A stretch of 64,000 nt of DNA from Streptomyces sp. NRRL S-1022 (GCF_000720135.1 NZ_JOIU01000022.1:80178-144177), one strand, 5' to 3'. Shown: positions 25,200 through 34,698, counted from the stretch's first letter. Program-made: numbers and translations. The notes: a model not told the origin generated them from the sequence alone.

Positions 25200-26726
25200 C
25201 TACTTGACCGCGCGGAGCGCGTTGACCACGCCGAAGCCGTAGAAGCCGTTCACCCGCTCCCCGCCTGCGCAGGTCGCGTCCACGACCCCGTCCCCGTTCC
25301 CGTCGTAGGGCTCGGCCGGGCAGCCCGGGTTGTCCGCCTCCGCCTTCAGCAGCGCCCGCAGCTGCGCCGGAGTGGCGTGCGGGTGGGCCGACTTGAGCAG
25401 CGCGGCCACCGCGGCCACGTGCGGCGAGGCCATCGACGTGCCCTGAAGGAAGCCGTACTGGTCGTTCGGCAGGGTGGACAGGATGCGCCCGTTCTTCGAC
25501 GGCGTGTCCGGGATCTGGTACTTGTCCCCGCCCGGTCCCGCGACGTCGACGACGCCCCGGCCGTAGCTGGAGTAGTACGACTTGGTGCCCTTCACGCCCA
25601 CGGCGCTCACGGTCACCACACCGGGCAGCTGGGTCGGCACGTCGAAGCACTCGTGCGGGTCGATCGTGCGGGTCCGGGCCGTCGAGTCGTCGGGGCTGGA
25701 GTCGTCCACGATCGCGTCGGCGTCCAGGTCGTGGTTGGAGTTGCCCGCCGAGGCGACGTTGAGCGTGCCCTTGCGCTGGGCGTACAGCTGGGCCCTGTTG
25801 ACCGCGTCCACGATGGCACGTTGATCGGGGTCGTCCATGCAGTTGTACAGCCACGGGTCCACGTAGTAGCTGTTGTTGGTGATCTCGATGCCGTGGTCCG
25901 CGGCGAACACGAACGCGCAGACCACGCTCTCCGGGTAGAACAGCGAGGTCGCGTCCGGCTGTGCCACCGTGATGCTCGCGACCTTCACGCCCGGCGCCAC
26001 GCCCGCCACGCCGATGCCGTTGCGGGCGGCGGCTATCTCACCGGCCACGTGCGTGCCGTGGTAGTGGTCGGCGTCCGCCGGCCGCCACGCGCCGTACGTC
26101 GTGTCCGCCTTGCCGCTCACGCAGCTCGCCGACTGGGACGCGGAGAAGTTCGGGGCGATGTCCGGGTGGGTGTCGTCCACGCCCGTGTCGATGACCCCGA
26201 CCGTCACGTTCCGGCTGCCCGGGTTGATCTGCGCGGCCCGGTCGGCGCCGATCGTCCGCAGGTCCCACTGGTCCGCCTCCAGGGGCTCCTCGCCCGCCGC
26301 CGCGCTCGACGCGAGCCGCGCCTGCTCGGCCCGGGAAAGCACCTGCACCGATCCCTCGTCCGTCGTCCCCGCCGCGCTGAGCGGCGCGGTACGGGTGGCT
26401 CCCGCCGAGTCGACCCCGCGCACCGCACGCATCCGCGCGCCGAAGTCCGGGTTCGCGGAGTGGACGACGACGACGCCGATCCGGTCGTAGACGGCCACGA
26501 CCGTGCCGCCGTTGCGCGTGATCTCCCGCCGCACGGACTCGATCGTGCCGCGGTCGGTGCGGGTGTTGACCACGTAGGCGAGGTTCGGGCCGTCCGCCGC
26601 CCGCGCCACCGTGCCGGCGGCGGGCGCGGCCGAGGCCGCCGCCGGCAGGAAGCCGAGCGAGGCGGTCAGCGACAGCACGACCGGCACCGCGAGCGCGAGA
26701 CGGCGTCTGGAGCGCAGATGAGCCAT
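25200..26726 (-). CDS. Secreted S8 family serine peptidase (subtilisin-like)
   Basis: This 508-residue protein has a signal peptide (MAHLRSRRRLALAVPVVLSL, ending at PAAASAAPA) and a pro-region to about residue 150. The peptidase domain carries the full triad: Asp in GVIDTGVDDTHPD, His in YHGTHVAGEIAA, and Ser in LQGTSMASPHVAAVAALL. The oxyanion Asn is in NVASAGNSNHD. Several Cys residues suggest disulphides outside the cell. It ends soon after the domain, with no sorting signal or extra C-terminal domain, so it should be released. A perfect palindrome lies 32-55 bases upstream of the start. Confidence 0.94.
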   Translation of the reverse strand: MAHLRSRRRLALAVPVVLSLTASLGFLPAAASAAPAAGTVARAADGPNLAYVVNTRTDRGTIESVRREITRNGGTVVAVYDRIGVVVVHSANPDFGARMRAVRGVDSAGATRTAPLSAAGTTDEGSVQVLSRAEQARLASSAAAGEEPLEADQWDLRTIGADRAAQINPGSRNVTVGVIDTGVDDTHPDIAPNFSASQSASCVSGKADTTYGAWRPADADHYHGTHVAGEIAAARNGIGVAGVAPGVKVASITVAQPDATSLFYPESVVCAFVFAADHGIEITNNSYYVDPWLYNCMDDPDQRAIVDAVNRAQLYAQRKGTLNVASAGNSNHDLDADAIVDDSSPDDSTARTRTIDPHECFDVPTQLPGVVTVSAVGVKGTKSYYSSYGRGVVDVAGPGGDKYQIPDTPSKNGRILSTLPNDQYGFLQGTSMASPHVAAVAALLKSAHPHATPAQLRALLKAEADNPGCPAEPYDGNGDGVVDATCAGGERVNGFYGFGVVNALRAVK

Positions 26727-26758
26727 GGGATCTCCACATCATCCGGATACGGAACCGC

Positions 26759-26781
26759 CCCGAACACGGTTCGTGTTCGGG
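26759..26781. promoter_or_regulatory. 10-bp palindrome upstream of the secreted peptidase
   Basis: CCCGAACACG-GTT-CGTGTTCGGG is a perfect inverted repeat with 10-bp arms and a 3-bp centre, 32-55 bases before the peptidase ATG. It contains CGAAC and GTTCG elements like actinobacterial SOS boxes, but with a 3-base rather than 4-base spacer. It may be a repressor operator or a hairpin in the 5' leader. Confidence 0.5.
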
Positions 26782-27009
26782 CAGGTACATGACGGGTGGT
26801 GCAGGCCGAAGCTATCTGCCGCGCCCGATCTCCGAAAGGGCCCGACGGGCTTGAACCGCTCCGCACGCGGCGCCGTGACCGTGAACGGAGGGCCCGGCGC
26901 CGCCGCGCCCCCACGGGGATCACACACGGGAGTCACCCGGCGACTACCGGTAACGTGACCCCGGTCCTGTGAGGCCGGACAGCGCATGTCCGCGACGCGA
27001 GGAGAGCCC

Positions 27010-27366
27010 GTGGCCACCGAGACACCGCCACCCGCGAAATCCCCAGCTTCCCTTCCCTCCACCGAGGAGTTCACCGAGGTGCAGCAGAGCGCGGAGTTCG
27101 GTGAACTGCGCCGCGCCCACCGCTCGTTCGCCTTTCCGCTGACCATCGCCTTCATCACCTGGTACCTGCTGTACGTCCTGCTGTCGAACTACGCGGGCGG
27201 CTTCATGGGCACCAAGGTGGCCGGCAACATCAACGTGGCCCTCGTCCTGGGCCTCGCCCAGTTCCTCACCACGTTCCTCATCGCCTGGTGGTACGCGCGG
27301 CGCGCCGCCACCCGGCTCGACCCCAGGGCCGAGGCCATCAAGTCCCGGATGGAGGGCGGAGCATGA
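27010..27366 (+). CDS. DUF485 family membrane protein
   Basis: This 118-residue protein has a soluble N-terminus (about 40 residues, Pro/Glu/Ser-rich, then EFGELRRAHRSFAFP) and two membrane helices (FAFPLTIAFITWYLLYVLL and NVALVLGLAQFLTTFLIAWW). This is the typical DUF485 layout. The GTG at 27010 has GGAG 5 bases upstream and is preferred over the ATG at 26986. Its stop overlaps the symporter ATG (ATGA). DUF485 proteins are regularly encoded beside acetate/solute symporters and are thought to be accessory subunits. Confidence 0.92.
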   Translation: MATETPPPAKSPASLPSTEEFTEVQQSAEFGELRRAHRSFAFPLTIAFITWYLLYVLLSNYAGGFMGTKVAGNINVALVLGLAQFLTTFLIAWWYARRAATRLDPRAEAIKSRMEGGA

Positions 27367-28988
27367 GCCCCGTTCAGCACACCCTGCTCGCCGCCGGCGA
27401 GGCCGGCGAGCACCGGACGCTGATCGTCACCCTGTTCGCGGTGTTCGTCGCCGCGACCCTCGTCATCACCGTCTGGGCCGGCCGGCAGACCAAGGGCGCC
27501 GCCGACTTCTACGCCGGCGGACGGCAGTTCACCGGCTTCCAGAACGGACTCGCCGTCTCCGGCGACTACATGTCCGCCGCGTCCTTCCTCGGCATCGCCG
27601 GCGCCATCGCCCTGTTCGGCTACGACGGCTTCCTGTACTCCATCGGCTTCCTCGTCGCCTGGCTGGTCGCGCTGCTCCTGGTCGCCGAGCCGCTGCGCAA
27701 CTCCGGCCGCTACACGATGGGCGACGTGCTCGCCTACCGGATGCGCCAGCGCCCCGTCCGCACGGCCGCGGGCACCTCCACGATCGTCGTGTCGATCTTC
27801 TACCTGCTGGCGCAGATGGCCGGCGCCGGCGTCCTCGTCTCCCTGCTCCTCGGCATCACCAGCGACGGCGGCAAGATCGGCATCGTCGCCCTGGTCGGCG
27901 TGCTGATGATCGTGTACGTCACCATCGGCGGCATGAAGGGCACCACCTGGGTCCAGATGGTCAAGGCGGTCCTGCTGATCATCGGCGCCCTGCTGCTGAC
28001 CTTCCTGGTCCTGCTGAAGTTCGACTTCAACGTCTCCGACCTGCTCGGCAGGGCCGCCGACAACAGCGGCAAGGGCAGCGCCTTCCTGGAGCCGGGCCTG
28101 AAGTACGGCGCCACCGGCACCACCAAGCTGGACTTCCTCTCGCTCGGCATCGCCCTGGTCCTGGGCACCGCCGGCCTGCCGCACATCCTCATCCGCTTCT
28201 ACACGGTTCCCACCGCCAAGGCCGCCCGCAAGTCCGTCATCTGGGCGATCGGCCTGATCGGCGCCTTCTACCTGATGACCCTCGCCCTCGGCTTCGGCGC
28301 CGCCGCACTGATCAAACCGGACGAGATCATCACCTCCAACAAGGCGGGCAACACCGCCGCCCCCCTCCTGGCGCTCCACCTGGGCGGCGTCGACTCCGAC
28401 TGGGGAGCCGTCCTGCTCGCCACGATCTCCGCGGTCGCCTTCGCCACCATCCTCGCGGTCGTCGCCGGACTGACGCTGGCCTCGTCGTCCTCGTTCGCGC
28501 ACGACATCTACGCGAACGTTCTGAAGAAGGGCCGGGCCACCGAGAAGCAGGAGATCCGCGCGGCCCGCTGGGCGACCGTCGGCATCGGCGCGGTCTCGAT
28601 CGTGCTCGGCGCGCTGGCCCGCGACCTGAACGTGGCCGGCCTGGTCGCCCTCGCCTTCGCGGTCGCCGCCTCCGCCAACCTGCCGACCATCCTCTACAGC
28701 CTGTTCTGGAAGCGGTTCACCACCGCGGGCGCCCTGTGGTCGATCTACGGCGGCCTGGTCACCGCGGTCGGCCTGGTGCTGTTCTCCCCGGTGGTCTCCG
28801 GTAAGCCGACCTCGATGTTCCCCGGCGTCGACTTCCACTGGTTCCCGCTGGAGAACCCCGGCCTCATCTCCATCCCGGTCGGATTCCTGCTCGGCGTCGT
28901 GGGCACCCTGCTGTCGAAGGAGACCCCGGACGCGGGCAAGTACGCGGAACTGGAGGTGCGGTCCCTGACCGGCACCGGAGCCCACTGA
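27363..28988 (+). CDS. Solute:sodium symporter (acetate permease ActP-like)
   Basis: This 541-residue protein with about 13 hydrophobic helices belongs to the SSS family. It carries FYAGGRQFTGFQNGLAVSGD and YMSAASFLGIAGAIALFGYD, typical of ActP/MctC monocarboxylate permeases, then YVTIGGMKGTTWVQMVKAVL and GTAGLPHILIRFYTVP. Acetate, propionate or pyruvate uptake is likely. It is coupled to the DUF485 gene by a 4-base overlap and closed by a 13-bp hairpin at 29001. Confidence 0.93.
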   Translation: MSPVQHTLLAAGEAGEHRTLIVTLFAVFVAATLVITVWAGRQTKGAADFYAGGRQFTGFQNGLAVSGDYMSAASFLGIAGAIALFGYDGFLYSIGFLVAWLVALLLVAEPLRNSGRYTMGDVLAYRMRQRPVRTAAGTSTIVVSIFYLLAQMAGAGVLVSLLLGITSDGGKIGIVALVGVLMIVYVTIGGMKGTTWVQMVKAVLLIIGALLLTFLVLLKFDFNVSDLLGRAADNSGKGSAFLEPGLKYGATGTTKLDFLSLGIALVLGTAGLPHILIRFYTVPTAKAARKSVIWAIGLIGAFYLMTLALGFGAAALIKPDEIITSNKAGNTAAPLLALHLGGVDSDWGAVLLATISAVAFATILAVVAGLTLASSSSFAHDIYANVLKKGRATEKQEIRAARWATVGIGAVSIVLGALARDLNVAGLVALAFAVAASANLPTILYSLFWKRFTTAGALWSIYGGLVTAVGLVLFSPVVSGKPTSMFPGVDFHWFPLENPGLISIPVGFLLGVVGTLLSKETPDAGKYAELEVRSLTGTGAH

Positions 28989-29000
28989 CGGTTCCCACCG

Positions 29001-29044
29001 GCGACCGCGTCGTGCGGGCCTGTACGGTCCTACGACGCGGTCGC
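29001..29044 (+). terminator. Hairpin terminator after the symporter gene
   Basis: GCGACCGCGTCGT (29001-29013) is exactly complementary to 29032-29044, with an 18-base loop. It lies 13 bases after the symporter stop. It may also act as part of the moaA leader, since moaA begins 107 bases further on. Confidence 0.65.
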
Positions 29045-29150
29045 GTCCCACCTCGTGGGATCGGTCGCTGTCGTTGTCACCCGGGTCACGTAGGCTCGCT
29101 GGTGACAGCCCGACCGAAAATCGGGCGACCGGCAGAGGGAGGGGGCCCAC

Positions 29151-30140
29151 GTGCTCATCGACACCTACGGCCGAGTGGCCACCGACCTGAGGGTCTCGCT
29201 GACCGACCGCTGCAACCTGCGCTGCACGTACTGCATGCCCGAGGAGGGCCTGCAGTGGCTGGCCAAGCCGGACCTGCTCACGGACGACGAGATCGTCCGG
29301 CTCATCGACATCGCGGTCCGCACCCTCGGTATCGAGGAGGTCCGCTTCACCGGCGGCGAGCCGCTGCTGCGCCCCGGCCTCGTCGGCATCGTCGAGCGCG
29401 TCGCGGCCCTCGCCCCGCGCCCGCAGATGTCCCTCACCACCAACGGCATCGGCCTCAGGCGCACCGCGACCGCCCTGAAGGCGGCGGGCCTGGACCGGGT
29501 CAACGTCTCCCTGGACACCCTCCGCCCGGACGTCTTCAAGACCCTCACCCGCCGCGACCGCCACAAGGACGTCCTGGAGGGCCTGGCGGCCGCCCGCGAG
29601 GCCGGGCTGAACCCCGTCAAGGTCAACTCGGTCCTGATGCCGGGCCTGAACGACGACGAAGCCCCCGACCTGCTCGCCTGGGCGGTGGAGCACGACTACG
29701 AGCTGCGCTTCATCGAGCAGATGCCGCTGGACGCCCAGCACGGCTGGAAGCGCGAGGGCATGGTCACCGCCGGCGACATCCTCGCCTCCCTGCGCACCCG
29801 CTTCGACCTCACCCCCGAGGGCGCGGACGAGCGCGGTTCGGCACCGGCGGAGCGCTGGCTGGTGGACGGCGGCCCGCACCGGGTCGGCGTGATCGCCTCC
29901 GTCACCCGGCCGTTCTGCGCCGCCTGCGACCGCACCCGCCTCACCGCCGACGGCCAGATACGCACCTGTCTGTTCGCCACCGAGGAGACCGACCTCCGCG
30001 CGGCCCTGCGCTCCGGCGCCCCCGACGAGGAGATCGCCCGGATCTGGAAGCTCGCGATGTGGGGCAAGAAGGCCGGCGCGGGCCTGGACGACCCCTCCTT
30101 CGTCCAGCCGGACCGCCCCATGTCGGCGATCGGCGGCTAG
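29151..30140 (+). CDS. moaA: GTP 3',8-cyclase MoaA (molybdenum cofactor biosynthesis)
   Basis: MoaA is a radical-SAM enzyme that, with MoaC, converts GTP to cyclic pyranopterin monophosphate. This one has 329 residues. The SAM cluster motif CxxxCxxC is in DRCNLRCTYCMPEEG. The second [4Fe-4S] cluster cysteines are in FCAACDRTRL and IRTCLF. The FTGGEPLLRPGL motif and the essential C-terminal Gly-Gly (MSAIGG) are present. The GTG start follows a Shine-Dalgarno-like AGAGGGAGGGG tract. It is a single gene; no moaC or other moa gene is in the window. Confidence 0.97.
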   Translation: MLIDTYGRVATDLRVSLTDRCNLRCTYCMPEEGLQWLAKPDLLTDDEIVRLIDIAVRTLGIEEVRFTGGEPLLRPGLVGIVERVAALAPRPQMSLTTNGIGLRRTATALKAAGLDRVNVSLDTLRPDVFKTLTRRDRHKDVLEGLAAAREAGLNPVKVNSVLMPGLNDDEAPDLLAWAVEHDYELRFIEQMPLDAQHGWKREGMVTAGDILASLRTRFDLTPEGADERGSAPAERWLVDGGPHRVGVIASVTRPFCAACDRTRLTADGQIRTCLFATEETDLRAALRSGAPDEEIARIWKLAMWGKKAGAGLDDPSFVQPDRPMSAIGG

Positions 30141-30455
30141 CCCCGCCGCCCCTGCCGGACCGGTCCGTACCCACCGCCTTCCGCGGACCCGCCGGCCCAC
30201 TCGGCCCCTTGCCCGCGCGTTCCGCTCCACCCCGGGCAGGCGCCAACCGCCGACGGTCCCGGGGGAACGACCGCCGACGGTGGCCCGGTCGGCCAGGCAT
30301 CGGCCGCTGTGGTGCGTCGGCCCGCCCCGGTGGTGTGTCAGCCCGGCCGGTGGTGTGTCAGCCCGCCTGCGGGAGGGTGGGGCGCATAGACCTGGGGCTC
30401 CACCGCCCTCACCTGGTCGGGCGCCCGCCCGGTGCAGGGCTCGCCGGGGTAGCCG
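30141..30455 (+). other. 315-bp gap with short tandem repeats, no gene seen
   Basis: This very G+C-rich spacer contains two copies of ACCGCCGACGGT (about 30247 and 30270) and a threefold tandem repeat at 30310-30370. No frame has a credible ribosome-binding site or recognisable product. Confidence 0.6.
30310..30370 (+). repeat. Tandem repeat, 20-bp unit x3
   Basis: TGGTGTGTCAGCCCGGCCGG at 30331-30350 is followed by TGGTGTGTCAGCCCGCCTGC at 30351-30370. A degenerate 21-base copy precedes them at 30310. Unit length and lack of spacers rule out CRISPR. Confidence 0.75.
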
Positions 30456-30680
30456 TCAGCCGCGGGCGTCCTCGGTCGCCTGCCACTGCGCCAACGGCAC
30501 GACGTCCTTCAGGAACCCGCGCACCCCGAGGAACTGCGACAGATGCTCGCGGTGCTCCTCGCAGGCCAGCCACGTCTTGCGCCGCTCCGGCGTGTGGATC
30601 TTCGGGTTGTTCCACGCCAGCACCCACACGGCGGCGGCACGGCAGCCCTTGGCGGAGCAGATCGGGGTCTCGTCACTCAC
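30456..30680 (-). CDS. Small conserved protein with Cys/His pairs
   Basis: This 74-residue protein starts VSDETPICSAKGCRAAAVWV. CSAKGC near the start and WLACEEHREHL in the middle supply two Cys and a Cys/His group, so metal binding is plausible. The middle part, NNPKIHTPERRKTWLACEEH, is strongly conserved in my recollection of streptomycete homologues, some of which are labelled (probably wrongly) acetone carboxylase. Its role is unknown. Confidence 0.8.
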   Translation of the reverse strand: MSDETPICSAKGCRAAAVWVLAWNNPKIHTPERRKTWLACEEHREHLSQFLGVRGFLKDVVPLAQWQATEDARG

Positions 30681-30908
30681 GGGTTTCGTCCCGGGTTCGT
30701 CTCGTGAAGGGGCGGGAACACGGCGACGCCGGGCAGCCACGGGGGGAGCTGCCCGGCGTCGGTCCATCGCTCCGACGGGGGATGCGGAGCGCGTACGCAG
30801 TATGTCACGGCTACCCCATCGCCCGGCACTGGAACAGCAGGATTGATCTGAGCTTTTCTTGAGCTTGCCGTAGGCTCGCGTTCCGCTTCGGCCGGGCGCT
30901 CACCGTGC

Positions 30909-31373
30909 TCAGAGCGGGTCGGGGCGCTCACCACGGACTCCGGTCGCGGGGCTCGGCGGCACGTCCTCCGGCGCGGTCCGCGCTCCCGGACGCGATGCGG
31001 ACCTCTGTTCGGACTCGCGCGCGGACTCCCGCACCGACTCCCGCGCGGTGTCCCTTTCCTCCCCGGCCCCGGACGGCGCGATCATCGGCCGCACCGGCGT
31101 GGCGACGAACGTCGACGGCAGGGACGGCGGCCGCTCCCGGCCCGCGTTGGCGACCACCACGGCGATGTAGGGGAGAACCGCACCGAGCACCAGCGCGACG
31201 ATCGCGACGTACCGCTCGACGTTCCACAGCGAGGCCGCGAGGATCACCGACACGGTACGGACCGACATCGAGATCACGTACCGCCGCTGCCGGCCCCGGA
31301 CATCCTCGGCGAGTCCGGTCCGGGCACCGGTGATCCGGAACACCTGGACGTTCCCGCCGTGCTGTTTCCGCAT
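30909..31373 (-). CDS. DUF3099 family membrane protein
   Basis: This 154-residue protein starts MRKQHGGNVQVFRITGARTG. Two hydrophobic segments (about residues 32-50, ISMSVRTVSVILAASLW, and 55-75, VAIVALVLGAVLPYIAVVVA) match the DUF3099 pattern. The C-terminal half is hydrophilic with RES-type repeats (ARESVRESARESEQRS) and is probably disordered and cytoplasmic. Function unknown. Confidence 0.85.
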   Translation of the reverse strand: MRKQHGGNVQVFRITGARTGLAEDVRGRQRRYVISMSVRTVSVILAASLWNVERYVAIVALVLGAVLPYIAVVVANAGRERPPSLPSTFVATPVRPMIAPSGAGEERDTARESVRESARESEQRSASRPGARTAPEDVPPSPATGVRGERPDPL

Positions 31374-31617
31374 CACATTCCACCATCCGCCCGCATGGGA
31401 CTCTCCCCGGCCCGCGCCCTCGTCCCACCCGGCGGGGAACCGGGGCGGGACACCACCCACGGTACGCCGCGCCCCCGCCGCCCACGAGACCGGGTCACCC
31501 CCTGCCTGCGCGTACGCCGGTGGCACCGCCGCGTACGGGGCAATCCGACATGCGCCGTACGGCGCAGCCGATCACACTGACCGTAATGCTCACGTCGAGC
31601 CGTACGAGGAGGCAGCC

Positions 31618-31899
31618 ATGGGCTGGTTGTGGGCGATCATCGTGGGATTCGTGCTGGGCCTCATCGCCAAGGCGATCATTCCGGGCAAGCAGCACAGCCC
31701 GCTGTGGCTGACCACCATCTGCGGCATGCTGGGCGCCATCGTGGGCAACGCCGTCGCCCGCGCGGTCGGTGTGGAGGCGACCCGGGGCATCGACTGGAGC
31801 CGGCACATCTTCCAGCTCGTGGCCGCGATCATCATCGTCGCGGCGGTGGACGCCCTGTACATGGCGACGCTGGGCAAGCGGAAGCACCAGCGGGCCTGA
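31618..31899 (+). CDS. GlsB/YeaQ/YmgE family stress-response membrane protein
   Basis: This 93-residue protein with three hydrophobic helices has the family motifs LIAKAIIPGKQ and TTICGMLGAIVGNAVAR. The family was formerly called transglycosylase-associated. The ATG has GAGGAGG 6 bases upstream. Function in Streptomyces is unknown; relatives are stress-induced. Confidence 0.9.
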   Translation: MGWLWAIIVGFVLGLIAKAIIPGKQHSPLWLTTICGMLGAIVGNAVARAVGVEATRGIDWSRHIFQLVAAIIIVAAVDALYMATLGKRKHQRA

Positions 31900-31923
31900 C
31901 CTCTCGGGGCGCGGGGCCCGGAC

Positions 31924-31944
31924 GGCGGCCGCGACGCGGTCGCC
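31924..31944. terminator. Convergent-gene hairpin between glsB-like gene and tyrS
   Basis: GGCGGCCG at 31924 pairs with CGGTCGCC at 31937 (one G-U in RNA) across a 5-base loop, in the 69-bp space between two convergent genes. Strength as a terminator is uncertain. Confidence 0.4.
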
Positions 31945-31968
31945 GCCCGCCCCACGCCCCTACGGCGC

Positions 31969-33237
31969 TCAGGCGCCCGTGACCTCCACGGCCGCCAGGT
32001 TCTTCTTCCCGCGCCGCAGCACCAGCCACCGCCCGTGGATCAGCTCCCCGGCGGAGGGCACGGCGTCCTCGCCCGCCACCTTCACGTTGTTCACGTACGC
32101 CCCGCCCTCCTTCACGGTCCGCCGCGCGGCGGACTTGCTGGCGACGAGCCCGACCTCCGCGAGCAGATCCACCACCGGGGCCAGCTCGGCCACCCGGACG
32201 TTCGGCACCTCGGCCAGCGCCGCCGCCAGCGTCCGCTCGTCCAGCTCCGCCAGCTCGCCCTGCCCGAACAGGGCACGGGACGCGGCGATCACGGCGGCCG
32301 TCTGGTCGGCGCCGTGCACCAGCGTCGTCAGCTCCTCGGCCAGCGCCCGCTGCGCCGCCCGGGCCTGCGGACGCTCCTCGGTCTGCCGCTCCAGCTCCTC
32401 GATCTCCGCACGGGACCGGAAGCTGAAGATGCGCAGGAACTTGGAGACGTCCCGGTCGTCCGCGTTGACCCAGAACTGGTAGAACGCGTACGGCGTGGTC
32501 ATCTCGGGGTCGAGCCACACCGTGCCGGACTCGGTCTTGCCGAACTTGGTGCCGTCCGCCTTCGTGATCAGAGGGGTGCCCAGCGCGTGCACCACGGCGT
32601 CCGGCTCGACCCGGTGGATCAGGTCCGTGCCCGAGGTGAGGTTGCCCCACTGGTCGCTGCCACCGGTCTGCAGCGTGCAGCCGTGCCGCCGGTACAGCTC
32701 CAGGAAGTCCATGCCCTGGAGGATCTGGTAGCTGAACTCGGTGTAGCTGATGCCCGCGTCGGAGTTGAGCCGCCGGGAGACGGCCTCCTTGGCGATCATC
32801 TTGTTGACCCGGAAGTGCTTGCCGATGTCCCGCAGGAACTCGATGGCCGACAGGCCCTGGGTCCAGTCCAGGTTGTTGACCATCACCGCGGCGTTCGGCC
32901 CGTCGAAGTGGAGCAGCGGCTCGATCTGGGCGCGCAGCCGCTCCACCCAGCCGGCGACGACCTCCGGCGCGTTCAGCGTGCGCTCGGCCGTGGGCTTGGG
33001 GTCGCCGATGAGGCCCGTGGCACCGCCGACCAGCGCCAGCGGACGGTTGCCCGCCTCCTGGATGCGGCGCATCGTCAGGATCTGCACCAGGTTGCCGAGG
33101 TGCAGGCTGGGCGCGGTCGGGTCGAAGCCGCAATAGAACGTGACGGGACCGTCCGCGAACGCCTTGCGCAGTGCGTCCTCGTCCGTGGAGAGGGCGATGA
33201 GCCCCCGCCACTTCAGCTCGTCGACGATGTCCGTCAC
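31969..33237 (-). CDS. tyrS: Tyrosyl-tRNA synthetase (TyrS)
   Basis: This 422-residue class I aminoacyl-tRNA synthetase charges tRNA-Tyr. The HIGH motif appears as [10 protein letters not shown] in [19 protein letters not shown]. The KMSKS motif appears as KFGKTESG. The tyrosine-site segment [18 protein letters not shown] is present, and the C-terminus has an S4 RNA-binding domain ([20 protein letters not shown]). The length is that of bacterial TyrRS. It stands apart from the TldE gene by 66 bases. The leader is too short for a T-box, and none is seen. Confidence 0.98.
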   Translation of the reverse strand: MTDIVDELKWRGLIALSTDEDALRKAFADGPVTFYCGFDPTAPSLHLGNLVQILTMRRIQEAGNRPLALVGGATGLIGDPKPTAERTLNAPEVVAGWVERLRAQIEPLLHFDGPNAAVMVNNLDWTQGLSAIEFLRDIGKHFRVNKMIAKEAVSRRLNSDAGISYTEFSYQILQGMDFLELYRRHGCTLQTGGSDQWGNLTSGTDLIHRVEPDAVVHALGTPLITKADGTKFGKTESGTVWLDPEMTTPYAFYQFWVNADDRDVSKFLRIFSFRSRAEIEELERQTEERPQARAAQRALAEELTTLVHGADQTAAVIAASRALFGQGELAELDERTLAAALAEVPNVRVAELAPVVDLLAEVGLVASKSAARRTVKEGGAYVNNVKVAGEDAVPSAGELIHGRWLVLRRGKKNLAAVEVTGA

Positions 33238-33303
33238 GGTACTCGTGTCTCCTTGGTGATCTTCGGGCAGCCGGGTGACACCCGACCACGAACGCCTACG
33301 AGG

Positions 33304-34698
33304 TTATACGCCCTGGCTGACAGAGCTCATGTTGAAATCGGGGATGCGCAGCGCGGGCATCGCGGCCCGGGTGAACCAGTCGCTCCACTCGCGCGGCAGC
33401 GTCTTCTCCGTCCGCCCGGCCTCCGTGGCCCGGCCCAGCAGGTTCACCGGCGACTCGTTGAATCGGAAATTGTTCACCTGCCCGGTCACCTCGCCGTTCT
33501 CCACGAGGTAGACGCCGTCCCGGGTCAGGCCCGTCAGCAGCAGCGTCGCCGGGTCGACCTCGCGGATGTACCACAGGCAGGTCAGCAGCAGCCCGCGCTC
33601 GGTGTCCGCGACCATCTCCGCCAGGGAGCGGTCGTCCCCGCCGTCCAGGATCAGGTTGCCGAGGACCGGGGCGACCGGCAGACCGGTCAGTCCCGCGCTG
33701 TGCCGGGTGGTGGTCAGGTGCTTGAGCACGCCCCGGTCGATCCACTCGGTGGCCCGGGCCGGCAGCCCGTTGTCGAACACCGACTGGTCGCCGCCGGAGG
33801 AGTGGGCGACGACGAAGGGCGGGCACTCCAGGCCGGGCTCGTCCGGGTCGCTGCGCAGGGTCAGCGGCAGCTCGCTCAGCCGCTGGCCGACCCGCGTGCC
33901 GCCGCCCGGCTCGGAGAACACCGTCCGGCCCTCGGCCGCGTCCCGGCCCGACGCCGACCACAGCTGGTAGATCAGCAGGTCCGCCACGGCGGTGGGCGGC
34001 AGCAGCGTCTCGTAGCGGCCGGCGGGCAGCTCCACCCGCCGCTCCGCCCAGCCGAGCCGTACGGCCAGCTCGGCGTCGAGCGCGCCCGGGTCGACGTCCT
34101 TGAAGTCCCGGGTGGACCGCCCGGCCCACGCCGAGCGGGTGCGGTCCGGCGACTTGGCGTTCAGCTCCAGCGTGCCGGTGGGCTGGTCGTGCCTCAGCCG
34201 CAGCCCGGTGGACGTCCCCAGGTACGTCGACACCAGCTCGTGGTTGGCGAAGCCGTACAGCTCCCGGCCGCCGGCACGCGCGCGTGCGAAGGCCTCGCCG
34301 AGGGCCGGGGCGAAGTCGCCGAACACGGCGGAGGAGGTCTCGGCGGGCGCGTCCGTGAAGTCGGGGGACTCCGGCACCCCGCCGACCAGCGGCTGCGCGT
34401 CCTCGGCGGGCCCGGCGCCGCGCGCGGCCGCCTCCGCCGCCCGCACCAGCGGCTCCAGCTCGTCCGCGGTGACCGCGGACCGGGACACCACACCGGAGGC
34501 GGTGCCCTCCCGGCCGTCCACGGTCGCGATCACCGTGAGCGCACGGCCCCGGGTCACGCCGTTGGTGGTGAGCGCGTTGCCCGCCCAGCGCAGGTTGGCG
34601 GTGGAGTGCTCGTCGGCGATGACGACGCAGCCGTCGGCGCGGGACAGCGCGAGCGCCTGCTCGACGATCTCGTGCGGCTTGGTGGTGCGGGCGCTCAT
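33304..34698 (-). CDS. pmbA: TldE/PmbA metalloprotease subunit
   Basis: TldE and TldD form a heterodimeric protease that trims peptides such as microcins and RiPPs, or helps degrade unfolded peptides. This 464-residue partner lacks the HExxxH motif, as expected for TldE. It shows VVAHSSGGDQSVFDNG, RHSAGLTGLPVAPVLGNLIL and the C-terminal NNFRFNESPVNLL. Its ATG overlaps the stop of the TldD gene by 4 bases. It is second in the operon. Confidence 0.93.
   Translation of the reverse strand: MSARTTKPHEIVEQALALSRADGCVVIADEHSTANLRWAGNALTTNGVTRGRALTVIATVDGREGTASGVVSRSAVTADELEPLVRAAEAAARGAGPAEDAQPLVGGVPESPDFTDAPAETSSAVFGDFAPALGEAFARARAGGRELYGFANHELVSTYLGTSTGLRLRHDQPTGTLELNAKSPDRTRSAWAGRSTRDFKDVDPGALDAELAVRLGWAERRVELPAGRYETLLPPTAVADLLIYQLWSASGRDAAEGRTVFSEPGGGTRVGQRLSELPLTLRSDPDEPGLECPPFVVAHSSGGDQSVFDNGLPARATEWIDRGVLKHLTTTRHSAGLTGLPVAPVLGNLILDGGDDRSLAEMVADTERGLLLTCLWYIREVDPATLLLTGLTRDGVYLVENGEVTGQVNNFRFNESPVNLLGRATEAGRTEKTLPREWSDWFTRAAMPALRIPDFNMSSVSQGV

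Noticed and set aside
27189..30230. A 1,013-codon minus-strand frame over the symporter and moaA
   Set aside because: It is repetitive acidic/Gly translation with no start signal, and it covers two well-supported plus-strand genes.
30310..30370. CRISPR array
   Set aside because: The repeats are directly adjacent with no spacers, and no cas gene is present.
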